Assembly: GCA_012295275.1 (NCBI GenBank)
Contig: CM022672.1
Span: 34,105,065-34,169,064, forward strand
From: Chrysomallon squamiferum
Lineage: Eukaryota; Mollusca; Gastropoda; Neomphalida; Peltospiridae
Direction: 5' to 3'
DNA length: 64,000 nt
In this document: in pieces, positions 44,855-58,520 of the stretch
Layout: every line of letters starts with the position of its first letter
Position numbering within the stretch: position 1 is the first letter of the stretch
Translations under genes and position numbers: made by a program
The notes under the pieces: model-generated
The model's database searches: none
The model's input: the letters and a program-made list of their open reading frames with translations, nothing else
Told to the model about the DNA's origin: nothing

Positions 44855-45239
44855 TACAATGAAATTGTTTGTGAATATGTCTCAAATAAACAGGATGCGA
44901 GGTTATGGTTTAGTACTTGCCAAATTCGATCTAGAATGAATCTTTCTTTAGCGATTCAGATAAAATTACATTAATGTTAGTCCCGTTTTTTTCTTTAAAG
45001 ATTTGTTATATCTTGAGTTTTATTAAACTGCTGTCTAAATTCTTACGAAATCTACGAGAATTATCTGAGATCAAAGAAAGCAAACAAAACACAAAGATGA
45101 AAACTCGCATGATAGTAAAACACAACCAATTTAGCTTCAGCCAGTATTGTCCTGTAGAAATACCAGCAAAAAAATTATTTAAATTATTTCCTTAAAAATC
45201 TGTTTTATCTACACATCAAAATATGCAAATATGCATAGC

Positions 45240-45345
45240 GTCTGCTTGTAGTTTCTGTGATCTAGTAATAGTCTTCTTTTTTTTTTTTTTTTTATTTTTT
45301 ATTTTTTTTTTTTTTTTTTTTTTTATTTTTTTATTTGTAGTAGTG
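45240..45345 (+). repeat. T-rich low-complexity tract
   Basis: Poly-T with scattered A residues at about 45276-45337, between the pseudogene exon 1 relic and its upstream region. Confidence 0.9.
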
Positions 45346-45439
45346 GTCGTTTCAAACAGCTCTACTATGTATCACCGTTATTAAAAAAAAAAAAATGCTT
45401 ATATTTCAAATCCCTTTGAAGCATTTTACATTTTTAACG

Positions 45440-45760
45440 TTTTTTTAAACCTGTACTTGAATACGAAAGCTGTGATGCCGTGGTGCAGTTGCTAGGATTA
45501 AAAGTAAAAATCAAAGATTTTTCAGCATCGTCGACTGACTGCCGAGCGTACTGAAAGTGAGAGAAGAATTTGGCAAATGACGTCATCAGGGGTGATGCAC
45601 TTTTATGACCCTTTAATCCAAGAGGGGCTCCACAAGGGATTTTTTTAGACTCCATTGCGTGGAAAATTCAGTCCGTATCAGAGATTTAAAACGTTTTAAA
45701 ACATTTACGCTGATCGAGCAAAGTCTACTGAAGAAAATAACAGTGGTTATCTAGAAAGTG
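45440..45760 (-). promoter_or_regulatory. Upstream region of the Hint pseudogene, copy of 16410-16770
   Basis: Same-orientation match to DNA upstream of the phosphatase signal exon: CTAGGATTAAAAGTAAAAAT, CAAAGAT, GACTGAC/ACTGACTAC, and AAATGACGTCATCAGGGG with the TGACGTCA palindrome at 45578-45585. Promoter function is inferred from position and conservation. Confidence 0.45.
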
Positions 45761-45769
45761 TTTCTCCAT

Positions 45770-46066
45770 GTGAAAACACTCCAAACCCAAACTGACAATT
45801 TCTTTTTTCGAATTTACTTCTTTATTATTTTTTTTAATGCGAAGATTTTATTTAAAAAATATAAAATGTAAATCTCTATTGTGATAGAAACGGTATCCAC
45901 TGAATGAATTCGTTTGTGTCTGCGGTTAACGTTTTAAGTCTACCGACGTCGTTGCGATGAAAAACATAACTGACTTCAACGACATCAGACATCAATCATG
46001 TATTTGCCTCATTTCAAAAAGAGTCTAGTATGTATGTATGTATGTATGTATGTATGTATGTATGTA

Positions 46067-46105
<39 letters not shown>

Positions 46106-46435
46106 TTGGGTCAGTATTCTGCTAAATCAGTTGACGTGATCACTTGTTACTAAAATCATGAAGAATCTACATCAAGCCGTTGTTATCTTTTATAAAAGTG
46201 TTACTAGACAAATGTGAGTTTTGTAACATATTTTCATACACGCTTGTGGTTAAAATATTCTGTTAACTCAGTTTTACGAGATTATTTATTCTAAAATAAT
46301 GACAGGCTTGTCTCGACTGAAGATATTAACTATGGAAAGTTTAATTTGAAAATTATCTGCTAAAACGGGCTCCAGAAATGACTGAATATCATGGAACTTT
46401 AGAACTGTGACGTGAAACCTTAATGGATTTAATAC
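45770..46435. other. Gene-free stretch
   Basis: Includes a TATG tetranucleotide tract and TG/TA tracts (46028-46105). No gene recognised. Confidence 0.5.
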
Positions 46436-46439
46436 TGAA

Positions 46440-46747
46440 ATAGAAAGCGTTATGAATCTATATGCAATGAGATAAATGACTATTATATACAGACTGTATT
46501 ATAGAAAGCGTTATGAATCTATATGCAATGAGATAAAAGACTATTATATACAGACTGTATTATAGAAAGCGTTATGAATCTATATGCAATGAGATAAATG
46601 ACTATTATATACAGACTGTATTATAGAAAGCGTTATGAATCTATATGCAATGAGATAAATGACTATTATATACAGACTGTATTATAGAAAGCGTTATGAA
46701 TCTATATGCAATGAGATAAATGACTATTATATACAGACTGTATTATA
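46440..46747 (+). repeat. Five-copy 61-bp tandem repeat
   Basis: Units of AGAAAGCGTTATGAATCTAT, ATGCAATGAGATAAATGACT and ATTATATACAGACTGTATTA recur every 61 bp with only one or two substitutions, so the array is very young. Confidence 0.95.
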
Positions 46748-46834
46748 CATAATATACTTAAAGTGCAGTGATATATGAACATGTATTTCTACAACAAAAT
46801 CATTATTACAACAGTTATAAAAAAAAAAAAAAAA

Positions 46835-46915
46835 AAACTTTCGGGATAAATAATAAGTAATATGTCTTGTGCTACATCAGAATGTTTAATTGTTTTGTGA
46901 ACAGAAGTGTCACAC
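46835..46915 (+). repeat. Short relic matching the inverted-repeat arm (7050-7115)
   Basis: GGATAAATAATAAGTAATATG and TCTTGTGCTACATCAGAA match the left arm near 7060-7110 in the same orientation, so a further small copy of that repeat exists here. Confidence 0.5.
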
Positions 46916-47805
46916 ATTTATCATTAACAGATGACTGATCACCAGAAATCACTCATCTCCGCTTCTTATATTTTCCATTTGTTATCATCATTGTGTTAAT
47001 AGTTATTTTTATGGGTGTAGCTGTTATTTGCTTTCATTTTGCTTTTGTACTTTTAGTTGATAAACCTTTTTAATTTAACGTTATTTTGTTGTTGTTTTTT
47101 TGGGGGGGTTACTTTTTTCTTTTTTTCAACCTGAATACTGTACACCAGAAATTTTTGTTTCAAAATGGTGGAACTCCGAAATCGTTTGCCGTCTGCTATG
47201 TTATTTTTCCCGCCATTTGAGTTGCATTTGATTGTTACATTTTCTAATTAACTAACTAAATAAATCAAAATCAACAACTGAATTAGTATTTGTTTACGCT
47301 AGTTTTTTTTTTTTTAACTAACTAACTAACTAAAAAATAAAAAAATAAAATTTTTTTTTTTTTTTTAAATTAAAAATAAAATAAAGTAAAACAAAATAGT
47401 AAACAAATACAGAAATAAATAAATAAAAATAAAACTTAAAATAAAATAAAATAAAATAATAAATAAAAATGAAAAATTAAAATTAAGATTTGTCACGTAG
47501 TGAATAAGGCTGCCCCTTCTTCGGCTCGTAAATCTTTTTTTTTCTTTTTTTCTTCTCTCTGTTATATTCATTTCCCTGCCTTGTACTCATATTTTTATCT
47601 TGGTTTATATTACATATTCTTTTCAGACATTGCTTATAAAGGTATTACACACGGAAACAAATATTTCCGCGCATACCTGCTTTCAGACACACGAAGGAGA
47701 TACACAAACAAAGACATTTTACATGGTCTTTGTAAATGAAGATTTCATGTCCTGATACGGAATAATTCTTATTTCTGTAATTGGTTTAATGTGTGAAAGT
47801 GTTAG
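46916..47805. other. Gene-free stretch
   Basis: A/T-rich with homopolymer runs (47350-47370) and AAATA arrays (47380-47480). Nothing else supported. Confidence 0.5.
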
Positions 47806-47808
47806 TGG

Positions 47809-48240
<432 letters not shown>

Positions 48241-48334
48241 AAAGAAAAATCTGTATACCATGTACATGCAAAATCATGATGTACCACATACCCCAAAACA
48301 TTATTTTGTTTGTTTTTATTGTTATTTTGTTTAT

Positions 48335-48455
48335 TTACTGCATCATCTCCATCAAAAGCGGCAGCATCATGGGATGCATGTTGCCCCCGCTATTCATCAT
48401 CATCATCATCATCATCGGCATCATACCTTCACCTCCACCCCCGCTCATCATCATC
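48335..48455 (-). CDS. Candidate terminal exon, methionine/glycine-rich tail
   Basis: On the minus strand an acceptor GTTATATTTCAG (ending 48456) is followed by a 40-codon frame reading MMMSGGGGEGMMPMM... and ending LPLLMEMMQ before TAA (48335-48337). It has higher GC and codon-like composition unlike the surrounding triplet arrays, and a clean polypyrimidine-AG. The upstream exons are not identified; the plus strand shows a CAT/ATC run here, so a decorated simple repeat is the alternative. Confidence 0.4.
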
Positions 48456-48461
48456 CTGAAA

Positions 48462-48540
48462 TATAACAACAACAACAACGATAACAACAACCACAACAAC
48501 AGTAACAGCAACGATAAATAATAGTAATAATAATATGATC

Positions 48541-48584
<44 letters not shown>

Positions 48585-48945
48585 TAATAACAATAATAAC
48601 AGTAATGATAATAATAATGATAATAACAATAAATAATAATAATAACGATAATAACAACAACAATAATAATAGTGTAAATAAAAATATTGACAATAACAAT
48701 AAAATAATAATAAAATTAAAATATTACTACTACTACTACTACTAGTTATTCTATTATAATTTGTTGTCCTTTTTCTTCTTCTTCTTCTTCTTCTTATTAT
48801 TATTAGTAGTAGTAGTAGTAGCACAACTACTACTACTACTACTAATATTAATAATAATAAGAAGAAGAAGAAGAAGAAGAAAAACAACAACAACAACAAC
48901 AAATAATAATAATAATAATAACAGAATAATAATTAAGACATGAGT
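48462..48945 (+). repeat. Mixed triplet-repeat field (AAC, ATA, TAC, CTT, GAA)
   Basis: Nearly 500 bp of successive trinucleotide families with mutual transitions. The homopolymeric amino-acid frames in it are artefacts. Confidence 0.93.
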
Positions 48946-49826
48946 ATTGACCGTTATATGCCAAAATATCAAGTTAATATGTGCAGCAGTTTTTACCTAT
49001 AACGTAAATAAATTTTAAAATATTGTAAATAATCCTGTATTTAATTATTGCATTTGGATGTGGAATTCACTGAGAGGGGAGATATTAGAAAGTGGACTGG
49101 ATAAATTCAGTAAGGAGAAACGATAGATTAGATTCAGCGAAAACGATCAGCCATGAAGAAGCGATTAGAAAAACTGTGTGAGGAAAGTAAAGGATCATCT
49201 GTCCTTGTAGATTACTGACATTTTTAATACCAGTAACCATGTCTTTGGAGAATCGTGTGCTTTGTCAGGAAATTGTAAAAAGCTTTCGGCTTTTTTTAAA
49301 GCTATATTTCTGTTTGTGTGTGTGTGTGTATGTGTGTATGTGTGTGTCCTTGTGCGTGTGCTTCTGTGAGAGTGTGTATGTTTGATCTATGTACGTATGC
49401 ATGTATCTGTTTGTGTACATTTGTGTTTTACTAGTGAATGTGAATATAACACGATTATGTGACAGTTTTATAGAATTATCAGTTTTACTTACAGCATCAG
49501 TGGCAAAAGATTGTTATCTACAAAAGAAAAGACAAAAGTTTGAGTAACAGAATTTCTTTTTTTTTTTCTTTCTTTCTTTTTTTGGGGAACAAAAAGACAA
49601 AACAAAATAATTGAATGAATGAATAAATAAATAAATAATTCAATAAAAAATCTAAATAAATATGTAAATAATTGAAAGAATGACTGTATAAATAAATAAA
49701 TAAACTGATATATGAATGAATCACGAATAAGATTTTAAAAGTAACCTGCTGTCTAACAATATTGTAATGGTGTTTAAAAATCGTTAGCAACAGATTCGAA
49801 TAAGTTTAATGGATGATAGTCTTGTT

Positions 49827-49828
<2 letters not shown>
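48946..49828. other. Gene-free stretch
   Basis: TG-rich DNA at 49315-49345 and AAATA arrays at 49615-49705. No supported gene. Confidence 0.45.

Positions 49829-49919
<91 letters not shown>
49829..49919 (+). repeat. (CT)n tract
   Basis: About 90 bp of CT dinucleotide downstream of the candidate exon at 49976-50077. Confidence 0.96.
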
Positions 49920-49922
<3 letters not shown>

Positions 49923-49975
49923 CTAGTCTGTTACATTTATAAAAATACTGTACTTCTTTTAGGCTGTTGATTCTT

Positions 49976-50077
49976 TCATGATCGCATCATGCTGTAGGAA
50001 TCAAGAGGTCCCCATTGACCCGTTCTTTGTACACGTGACGTCATAAAGTTGCCAGGACGACGGCCTGCTAGTGGAAT
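49976..50077 (-). CDS. Candidate terminal exon of an unidentified minus-strand gene
   Basis: After an acceptor ATTAATCAG the minus strand reads 33 codons, IPLAGRRPGNFMTSRVQR then TGQWGPLDSYSMMRS, ending in TGA. Composition and codon use look coding and stand out against the flanking CT tracts. I do not recognise the peptide, and no upstream exon was found between here and the nucleoside hydrolase, whose own stop is at 51750; an alternative 3' end of that gene is possible. Confidence 0.4.
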   Translation of the reverse strand: MPLAGRRPGNFMTSRVQRTGQWGPLDSYSMMRS

Positions 50078-50084
50078 CTGATTA

Positions 50085-50206
<122 letters not shown>

Positions 50207-50436
50207 TATGCATAAGACATCTGACTTCGGCAATATTTTATCTCAGTTATCTCAGGAAAATATCGCAATTACAATTGACACAGACCATTGACTTGGTAAT
50301 TGTATCAATTAACCAGTTTTGTTTTCTCTTCTAATGCTTTTTTTTTTTATTATTTCGAATGACTAATGTTAGATACATCTTTCTGGATACTTTAAAAATC
50401 ATATTTCTAAAGTGTTTTTGATATAGAGCCTTTTGT

Positions 50437-50610
<174 letters not shown>

Positions 50611-50939
50611 CTGAATTTAGCCTCCATTTGTAATTTATTTTTTAAATTCCTTGTCTTAAAAGTATCCAAGTTTAAAATTACTCTGTGAACATATGTGCAC
50701 AAATATTTTATTCATTCATTCATTCATTCATTCATTGGTTTCTTTTAGCCATGATGTATTTTATATCATGACCAGGTACGTTACCCAGTTATGTGAAGTC
50801 TGCTTAGTATTTGTCACGTGACAGGTTTAACGTAACCTTAAATTAAATAACTCAGACTTACCCACATAATTACTTGAAAAGACTAAGATCCAAGGAACAA
50901 TTTCAGTATCAGCTGATATTATTCCTCTTCAAAAAAGTT

Positions 50940-50945
50940 AATAAA

Positions 50946-50986
<41 letters not shown>

Positions 50987-51295
50987 TAACAACAATAATA
51001 ATTAAAAAAAAACAATAACATTAATAATTGTAGTAGTATTAGGAGTAGTAGCAGTAGCAGCAGTAGTAATAATAATAACCATAACGATAATAATAATAAC
51101 AATAATAATAGCAGAATAACAATAATAATAGTCAATAATAATAATAAATGTTGCTAAATAATAATAATAGCAGTACTAGTAGTATAGTAGCAGTAGTAGT
51201 ACCGTTTGTTTTTGAAGTTGACTGTTTTTCGTTTGTTGTTTGTAGTTTGTGGTTTCTGACATGGATTTAACGGTTTCTTATTTGTAGTTGGTAAC

Positions 51296-51357
<62 letters not shown>

Positions 51358-51375
51358 TAATAATAATAAAATGCA
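50940..51375 (+). repeat. Triplet-repeat field
   Basis: ATA, AAC and TAG/CAG triplets with a non-repetitive island at 51200-51290. (ATA)n resumes at 51295-51368. Confidence 0.9.
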
Positions 51376-51749
51376 ATAAAAAAATGAAAATTGTAAAAAC
51401 AAAAAAAACGAAAGAACAAAAAGTAAAATAAAGACTTATAGATACGATACTTAGGTGTAAACAAACAAACACTCGATAATATGTAGAATAATACATTTAT
51501 TTCATGCTTTAGTTGGTTGGACTTTTTAATTTCCTTTCTTCGTTTTATTCTTTTCTCTTTTTTTTTGCGTGTGTGTGTGTGTGTGTGTGAACTGTAAACC
51601 AAATTACAGCAAAATATAATAAATGGTTTAAACAGTCAATAGCTCCTTACATCTGCTTTTTGTTATTTCCATCTGTTATATCTAAATTTCTGTGTTGCTA
51701 GATGTCACAAACCAACTTGAAGCATTTCACCTGAAAACGATCATCTATT

Positions 51750-52928
51750 TCACTTGATAGCAAAAGCTTCTTCTAACATACGCTTAATTTCAGACATATC
51801 TACCGACAATATTATAGATACGCTGCCAGCCTCGTTCTGGTGCTCATTCCAGTCCACCTCCATCCGACCCCTGGTGTCGCTATTTCCTGTGTCCACTTTC
51901 ACAGACGCCGATTTCCTGGCTGTTATGACGTCATCATTCAAGGCGGCCGCCATTGCGTACTGATCCGCCAGGAGGTATCCTTTCTTTAGCTGAGAACAAT
52001 CGAGATCGTGTTCATCATCGTTTTTATCGTTTTTGATCAAATGTCCGTCACCTTCGTAAAATGTTTCAATTGTTTTCCGTTCCACTGTTTTCATAAACTG
52101 AGCGATCTTTGTTGGCTTATTAACAAGTTCTTCATACCAACTCTGAAAATAATAATAGCAGTAGTAGTAGTAGTAGTAGTAGTAGTAATAATAATCATAA
52201 ATAAATAAATAATATTAATAATTAGATAAAATAAAATAAACACAAAAACACAAGGACTGTTTCACGTACCCATGGAAACGAATTACTGACGCACAGATCC
52301 CAACAAGCTATTGTGATTGGACAACCGAGGTCACTGAGGACTATCTGAGCTGCTTCCGGGTCACTGTGAAAGTTGAATTCCGCATATGACGTCACATTAC
52401 CCGCCACTGGAATAAATGACGTGCACGTGAACACCATTATGTTAATCAAATGTTAGATGAAGACGAAAAATACGCACATTCATTTCAGGAAGAATTCAAA
52501 AGCATATTAAAAATAAGTAAATAAACACACACAAAAAAACGGGTTTAACTTATTAACAGGAATTAAAGAATGTAGCAACAAAATTATAATTAATGATTTT
52601 TGGGAGTCAAAATATTTACTAATAATTAACTATTCCAGATTAGTGACAATGCTTTGTACATTTCATGTTATCTTAGTTCATTATCAGATAATGAGAACAG
52701 TGTTAACAATGACCAAAACAACAGTAACGATAACAACAGCAAGAACGACAACGACAATAACAATAAGAAAAAGAAAAAGAAGAAGAAGAATTTTCGTAAC
52801 ACGAACCGTGGTAATTTCCTCCCATTATGTAACAGCTCCTAAGACGTTTACCAAATCCTGGATCTAATCTGATTGCAATAGCAACATTCGTGAGTGGTCC
52901 TAAAGCAACTAGAGTGACGTCACCTACA

Positions 52929-52963
<35 letters not shown>

Positions 52964-53076
52964 ATTCCTTACAAGTAATTATGTTAATTTTCATTTTATA
53001 TCTTTGTATTCTTGTTTTATTCAAATAGAGAATATTCTGAAAGCAACGACATAATATATATATACATATACCTATG

Positions 53077-53123
<47 letters not shown>

Positions 53124-53715
53124 AAAAAATGCTGTGTCTATTTTGGAAGGGTCTCTACGTTTTATAACAACAACATCAACAAAACAACAATGAGAATAAT
53201 AACAACAATAATAATAATGTATATTTGTTAAGAAAAATGTAATATACTAATGGTACAAATTATGTTTATGATGATCATAATGTTCAACAGCAGCAACAAC
53301 AACAACAATAATGATAATAATTAAAATATATGCCTGTGTCATGGATGTTAGATAATTTTAAAGTCTGAATAAACAGCATCCTTGTTTAAACAGGGAATTA
53401 TCTTTGTGTGCATTTTTTACGATTTTAGTATTTTTGCTATTACTAATTTATTAATATAGTAAGTAAATAATCTTTTTTTCAGAAATCTCTTGCCTGGATA
53501 CTTTTTTGATAAGTTCAGTAAAGCTTGCACGCCATGTTCTTTTTTAATCAGAACGTCGTCTGATGGATTCGAGTCGAAGACGTCGCCAAAACCGTCAGTG
53601 CCGTGGTAGTTGATGTCGGGTGGTTTCTTCCACCCCATTAACATTTCGTCACATCCGACGTAAACAGGAATCTGAGGAAAACAAATCATTTTATCAAATA
53701 AGAGAACTAATTAAG

Positions 53716-53807
<92 letters not shown>

Positions 53808-53835
53808 TTATGTTTATTTATTTTGCACGCAGACT

Positions 53836-53866
<31 letters not shown>

Positions 53867-54354
53867 GGACAGAAACACACGCCTACATATACATACACAA
53901 ACACACAGCAGACAATACACACACACACACACATACAGAAACACATTTTATACACACACACATACATACGTCCATATGCTATTTAAGGTTAAGTTTCCAA
54001 ATTTCAGTTTTCTATTTATTTTACAATCATCAGCCAGCTTAACAAACTAAATAACTAACTAATAAACAAAGAAGAAAATAAAATAGAAGAAAAAGAAGAA
54101 AAAAATAGAAGAATATATATATATATTAAATTCAAAGCAAGCCTCGTAATCGAAATTATACTAACATCAAGATGACCAGCTTCTCGTAACAGGCGTAACA
54201 AATTTCTCCCAACTTGTTTAGATCGGGTGTTTCCGGTAACTGTCGTCAGAGCAATGATTTCCACGTGGCTTGAAGACATTGCCATCAAAATGGCCTGAGC
54301 GTCATCTATTCCCGCGTCTGTGTCGATTATTAGTAACTGTTTTCTGTCGGCCAT
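51750..54354 (-). CDS. Inosine-uridine-type nucleoside hydrolase
   Basis: Five exons: 54354-54166, 53671-53494, 52923-52807, 52406-52270 and 52142-51750 (stop), giving 337 residues, the usual family length. Exon 1 carries the calcium-binding aspartate cluster [13 protein letters not shown] and LTTVTGNT; exon 2 VYVGCDEML and [11 protein letters not shown]; exon 3 [14 protein letters not shown] and YIMGGNYH; exon 4 [12 protein letters not shown]; exon 5 the divergent [12 protein letters not shown] at the place of the usual H-D-x-x-A-[VM]-A motif. The family hydrolyses the N-glycosidic bond of nucleosides for purine and pyrimidine salvage, in the cytosol. The catalytic histidine of protozoal enzymes is alanine (about residue 266), while the aspartate after it is kept. 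Intron 2 uses a GC donor (CCAG|GCAAGA). Substrate cannot be told from sequence. Confidence 0.93.
52160..52215 (+). repeat. Triplet tract near the exon 5 acceptor of the nucleoside hydrolase
   Basis: TAG triplets and AAATA in the last intron. Confidence 0.85.
53722..53803 (+). repeat. (CT)n tract in nucleoside hydrolase intron 1
   Basis: About 80 bp of CT dinucleotide, with TA (53842-53866) and CA tracts following. Confidence 0.96.
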
Positions 54355-54399
54355 TACAGTTTGCTGGTTCGAAATTCAGTTTAGAAAGAGCTACCAGTT

Positions 54400-54414
54400 C
54401 TATAAACAAGCAAA

Positions 54415-54449
<35 letters not shown>

Positions 54450-54726
54450 ATGTTGATGATGATGATAATAATGACTTCTGAATTTCGAATGAAACCTTGA
54501 ATTAATTATAAATTTATATTTATTTTTATTTCCAAAATAAACCAAATAAAGTCTCATACTGGAAAAAAAAATAAAAAAAAAAAAGAAAAAATAAAGAACA
54601 AAAATAACTAAAACAAAATGAAGAAATTAAGAAATAAAGAAAACAAACAAACAAACAAACAAAAAACAAACAAATAAGAAAAAAAAAGAGCCTCACTGTA
54701 TTTCTAGAAATACACTATTATGTAAT

Positions 54727-54818
<92 letters not shown>

Positions 54819-54867
54819 GACATAAAATATAATTTAATCAAAAGCGCAAAAGAAAAATTAAATTTTC

Positions 54868-54923
<56 letters not shown>

Positions 54924-55759
54924 AATTATATCTTATTATTATTATTACAAAAGAACATTATATACGCGTAACCAAATTAATTTTTGTATCGTCTGCTTTT
55001 TAGTCTCTGAAGTAAAATGTACAAGAACTAAACTTGCATCAAGTCAAATATCTACTGAATAAAAACATAAGAAATTAAACTTCAGGATCAAGCAGATTTG
55101 TTCCATATCGAAATATCCACCTGTAAATTAGTAGAAATAATAATATTTATTCATTTATTTATTTTGAATACAATATTAAGCTATTAAAGACATTATTCGA
55201 TAGTATTATAAATAAATTAGAAAGACGTGAACGTGTTGTTACAAATTGATTATAAAGGATGAGTTTGACCTTTCTTGACCTAGAAATTGACTTTTGATAT
55301 CTAATGTATTTATAGTTTGTCCACGAGTTTCAGGATGGCTAATTTTAAAACAGTAGATGACAAAATGGATAAAGAAAAACAAATTTAGAAAGTAAATACA
55401 TACATACATGAATGCATACATATAGTATACATAAATACACGTATTACACATATAAATATATACAAATATCTCCACACACACACACAACAACGCGCGAGCG
55501 CGCGCGAGGGAAAGAAACCTACCTTGAGTCTTAATGTTCAAATGATTCTTGAATTATGACGTTTTAAAGCAACTGTGAATCGTTTTCAAGCAAAGATTGT
55601 GGGAGGATCTGTTTGTTGTATGTAGGGCGGTTATGTAATTATAAATAGCAATGGATAACGATTACGTTTATCCTCATCTTAAACACAGAATGTCCTCGAA
55701 TTACCGATAAGGTTGACAGTTTGTACAGGTTTAGTACGGCAATCAGTACAGTGTGACAG

Positions 55760-55800
<41 letters not shown>

Positions 55801-55834
55801 CACTATCATTAGTATTATTATAATTATTATTACA

Positions 55835-55887
<53 letters not shown>

Positions 55888-56116
55888 CAGTATTATTATA
55901 AGTATTATTATTATTATTATTATTATCACTATCATTAGTATTATTATAATTATTATTACAGTTATTATTATTATTATTATCATTATCGTTATTATTATTA
56001 TTATCACTATCATTAGTATTATTATAATTATTATTACAGTTATTATTATTATTATTATCATCATTATTATTATTATTATTATCACTATCATTAGTATTAT
56101 TATAATTATTATTACA

Positions 56117-56159
<43 letters not shown>

Positions 56160-56418
56160 GTTGAAGGGTGAGTATGTTCCCCATATATTTCTGGATATGC
56201 CCCTTGATGCAGAAAAACACCGCGAAATCACTGGTTTGAATGCAGGTCAAATACCATAGCTAATTACAAATTATAATTCTAATCAAACAATACACTATTA
56301 ATCTTCTTGCTAAAGATATCAAATTACAAATATTTCTCTTCGGAAAATGCTGATCATGTAAACCAGTATTAAAATAAAAAATTAGAATATATAAATAATA
56401 ATACTTTTTGGATTGTTC

Positions 56419-56514
<96 letters not shown>

Positions 56515-56515
56515 T
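54400..56515. repeat. Simple-repeat-rich intergenic region
   Basis: Holds AAATA (54416-54450), (CT)n(CA)n (54731-54820), TTA (54873-54921), a higher-order TTA array (55760-56157) and (GA)n (56421-56510). No gene is recognised. A sequence at 55510-55540 reads as a possible minus-strand donor (TCAAG|GTAGGT) but has no partner. Confidence 0.7.
55760..56157 (+). repeat. TTA array with ~60-bp higher-order unit
   Basis: ATTATTATCACTATCATTAG then TATTATTATAATTATTATTA and CAGTTATTATT recur four times at about 55795, 55920, 56000 and 56080, embedded in pure TTA. Confidence 0.9.
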
Positions 56516-56823
56516 GTACAACAAATAATAGTTACTTAGATGTATAGAAAATATTTTTAACCGATTATAAAACTAAAACAAATAAGATAAAATAAAATAA
56601 AATAATATAATAAATTTTAATGGTTTTTTTTTTATATATATATATAAATCTAGAAATAGTTGTTACAAAGATAAGTGAAAATTCTAATCGAATATTTTAT
56701 GACAGAGAGAAAAAAAGTAAAAAAATATAAAAATATAAAAAATGTCAGTGAACAATTTCAAGATATATCAATAACAATGTATTAGTCTGTAGAGGAATGT
56801 GTCAAAGAACAGGAAAAGAATGA

Positions 56824-56856
<33 letters not shown>

Positions 56857-57848
56857 CACACATACAAAAGAAAAACATGCACGCATTTTTCATTCTGTAC
56901 TTCCCTTCCTGCAATCACTTTCTAACAATAAAATGTGACAACATATATTTAAAACTAGTTATACTTCAAAATAAAAACAACATCGAAAAATACATTAAAT
57001 AACAAAAATTAAAAAAAAAAAAAGAAACGATATCCTTTATAAACATTTACTATAATCGCTCTGAAACTATGAGCAGTTATATTAAACATGATTAATATTA
57101 TAACATTATTCAATATAAACATAGGCTAAAATAAAATAATTAAAAATTACGAAACAAATTTAAATATTAAAAAATAAAAACACATCTAAACTTGGTAGAC
57201 GTATAACAAATGTTTCTTTACCAAGTGTATATCTGTTAGATATAACATATTAACAAAAAAAATGTTTATTTCTGAAAACTTAACGAAATTATGAATCACT
57301 TTTCCCAAGGCGTGAAAAAACCTTTGGCAAGTAATATGCGCTGTGGCCAGTAATGGCGAGTTTTTTTCTTCTTCTTTACACTGCAGGGCCGAATTTTAAT
57401 ATAAGCTGGAAAATCCGCAACTTATAAATTCTGTGTTCAGTGTTATTTATTTTATTTTCTGTAAATATTAAATAGACTTTCCGCTGTTAATGTTTAATAC
57501 GAAAATGTTAGTAGATGACGTAAAATGATCGATCCCTGAGTTGAGAAAAAAATCTTCTGCGGAAAAACTATCACGTGATTTATTACAGCACTAAGGAAAC
57601 GTTTGACATAATTATTATAACAATGTATTTTCGTATAATCACTACACTGAAACTATGTCTGAATCCATCATTTCTCTAAACACTGTGTAAGATTCACCAG
57701 TGCATAATACTTGCTGTAGTTGTCGAAAGTTACCGTTCTTGTTTCAGCGCCCTCTATAAGACTAGACAGTAAACAGTGGAAACTAATGTAATAACAGCAC
57801 AATGGCTAGCACCATAAATACGTTTAAAGATTTGATCGTAGCAAATTT
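56516..57848. other. Gene-free stretch downstream of the ankyrin gene
   Basis: AT-rich, with a short CA tract (56825-56853). A plus-strand ATG at 57801 (MASTINTFKDLIVANF...) runs into the antisense of the ankyrin gene's lysine-rich tail and looks incidental. Confidence 0.5.
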
Positions 57849-58172
57849 CTACTTCTTTTTCTTTTTTCCTTTCTTCCCCTTCTTTCCTCCTTTCTTTCCC
57901 TTTTTGCCTTTCTTTACTTTAGTTTTACTATCAACTTTTGGAATGGCATAGGCGGGAATTATCGGCGTATCTCTGATCTCGTCCGCAAGAACGGGTTCGA
58001 CGCCATTTTGTGTTTGTCTCATAACGTCCCAAGAATTTGAATAATATTTGCTGAAATCAATCGGTCGAACTGTCGACTTGGTTTCAGCTTCGTTACTAGC
58101 TCCGTTCAGTAGCAACAATTTCACTATTTCAGTATGGTTACCTGAAAGTAATAATAAAAATAACAACAACAA

Positions 58173-58227
<55 letters not shown>

Positions 58228-58278
58228 TTCACTATTTCAGTATGGTTACCTGAAAGTAATAATAAAAATAACAACAAC

Positions 58279-58338
<60 letters not shown>

Positions 58339-58473
58339 CTCCCAAAATAAAATAAAATAATTAATTCAGTACAAAACGAAAAATAATTTTAAAATAATTT
58401 TTTTTTTAAATCTGAAATTTGGAAAAGGAATTAAAATGAAAATACGAACCTTTCAAACTGCCTATTAAAATAA

Positions 58474-58520
<47 letters not shown>

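Noticed and set aside
57801-57960. Plus-strand frame MASTINTFKDLIVANF
   Set aside because: It runs antisense through the lysine-rich tail of the ankyrin gene, giving poly-Phe/Pro; no donor ends it.
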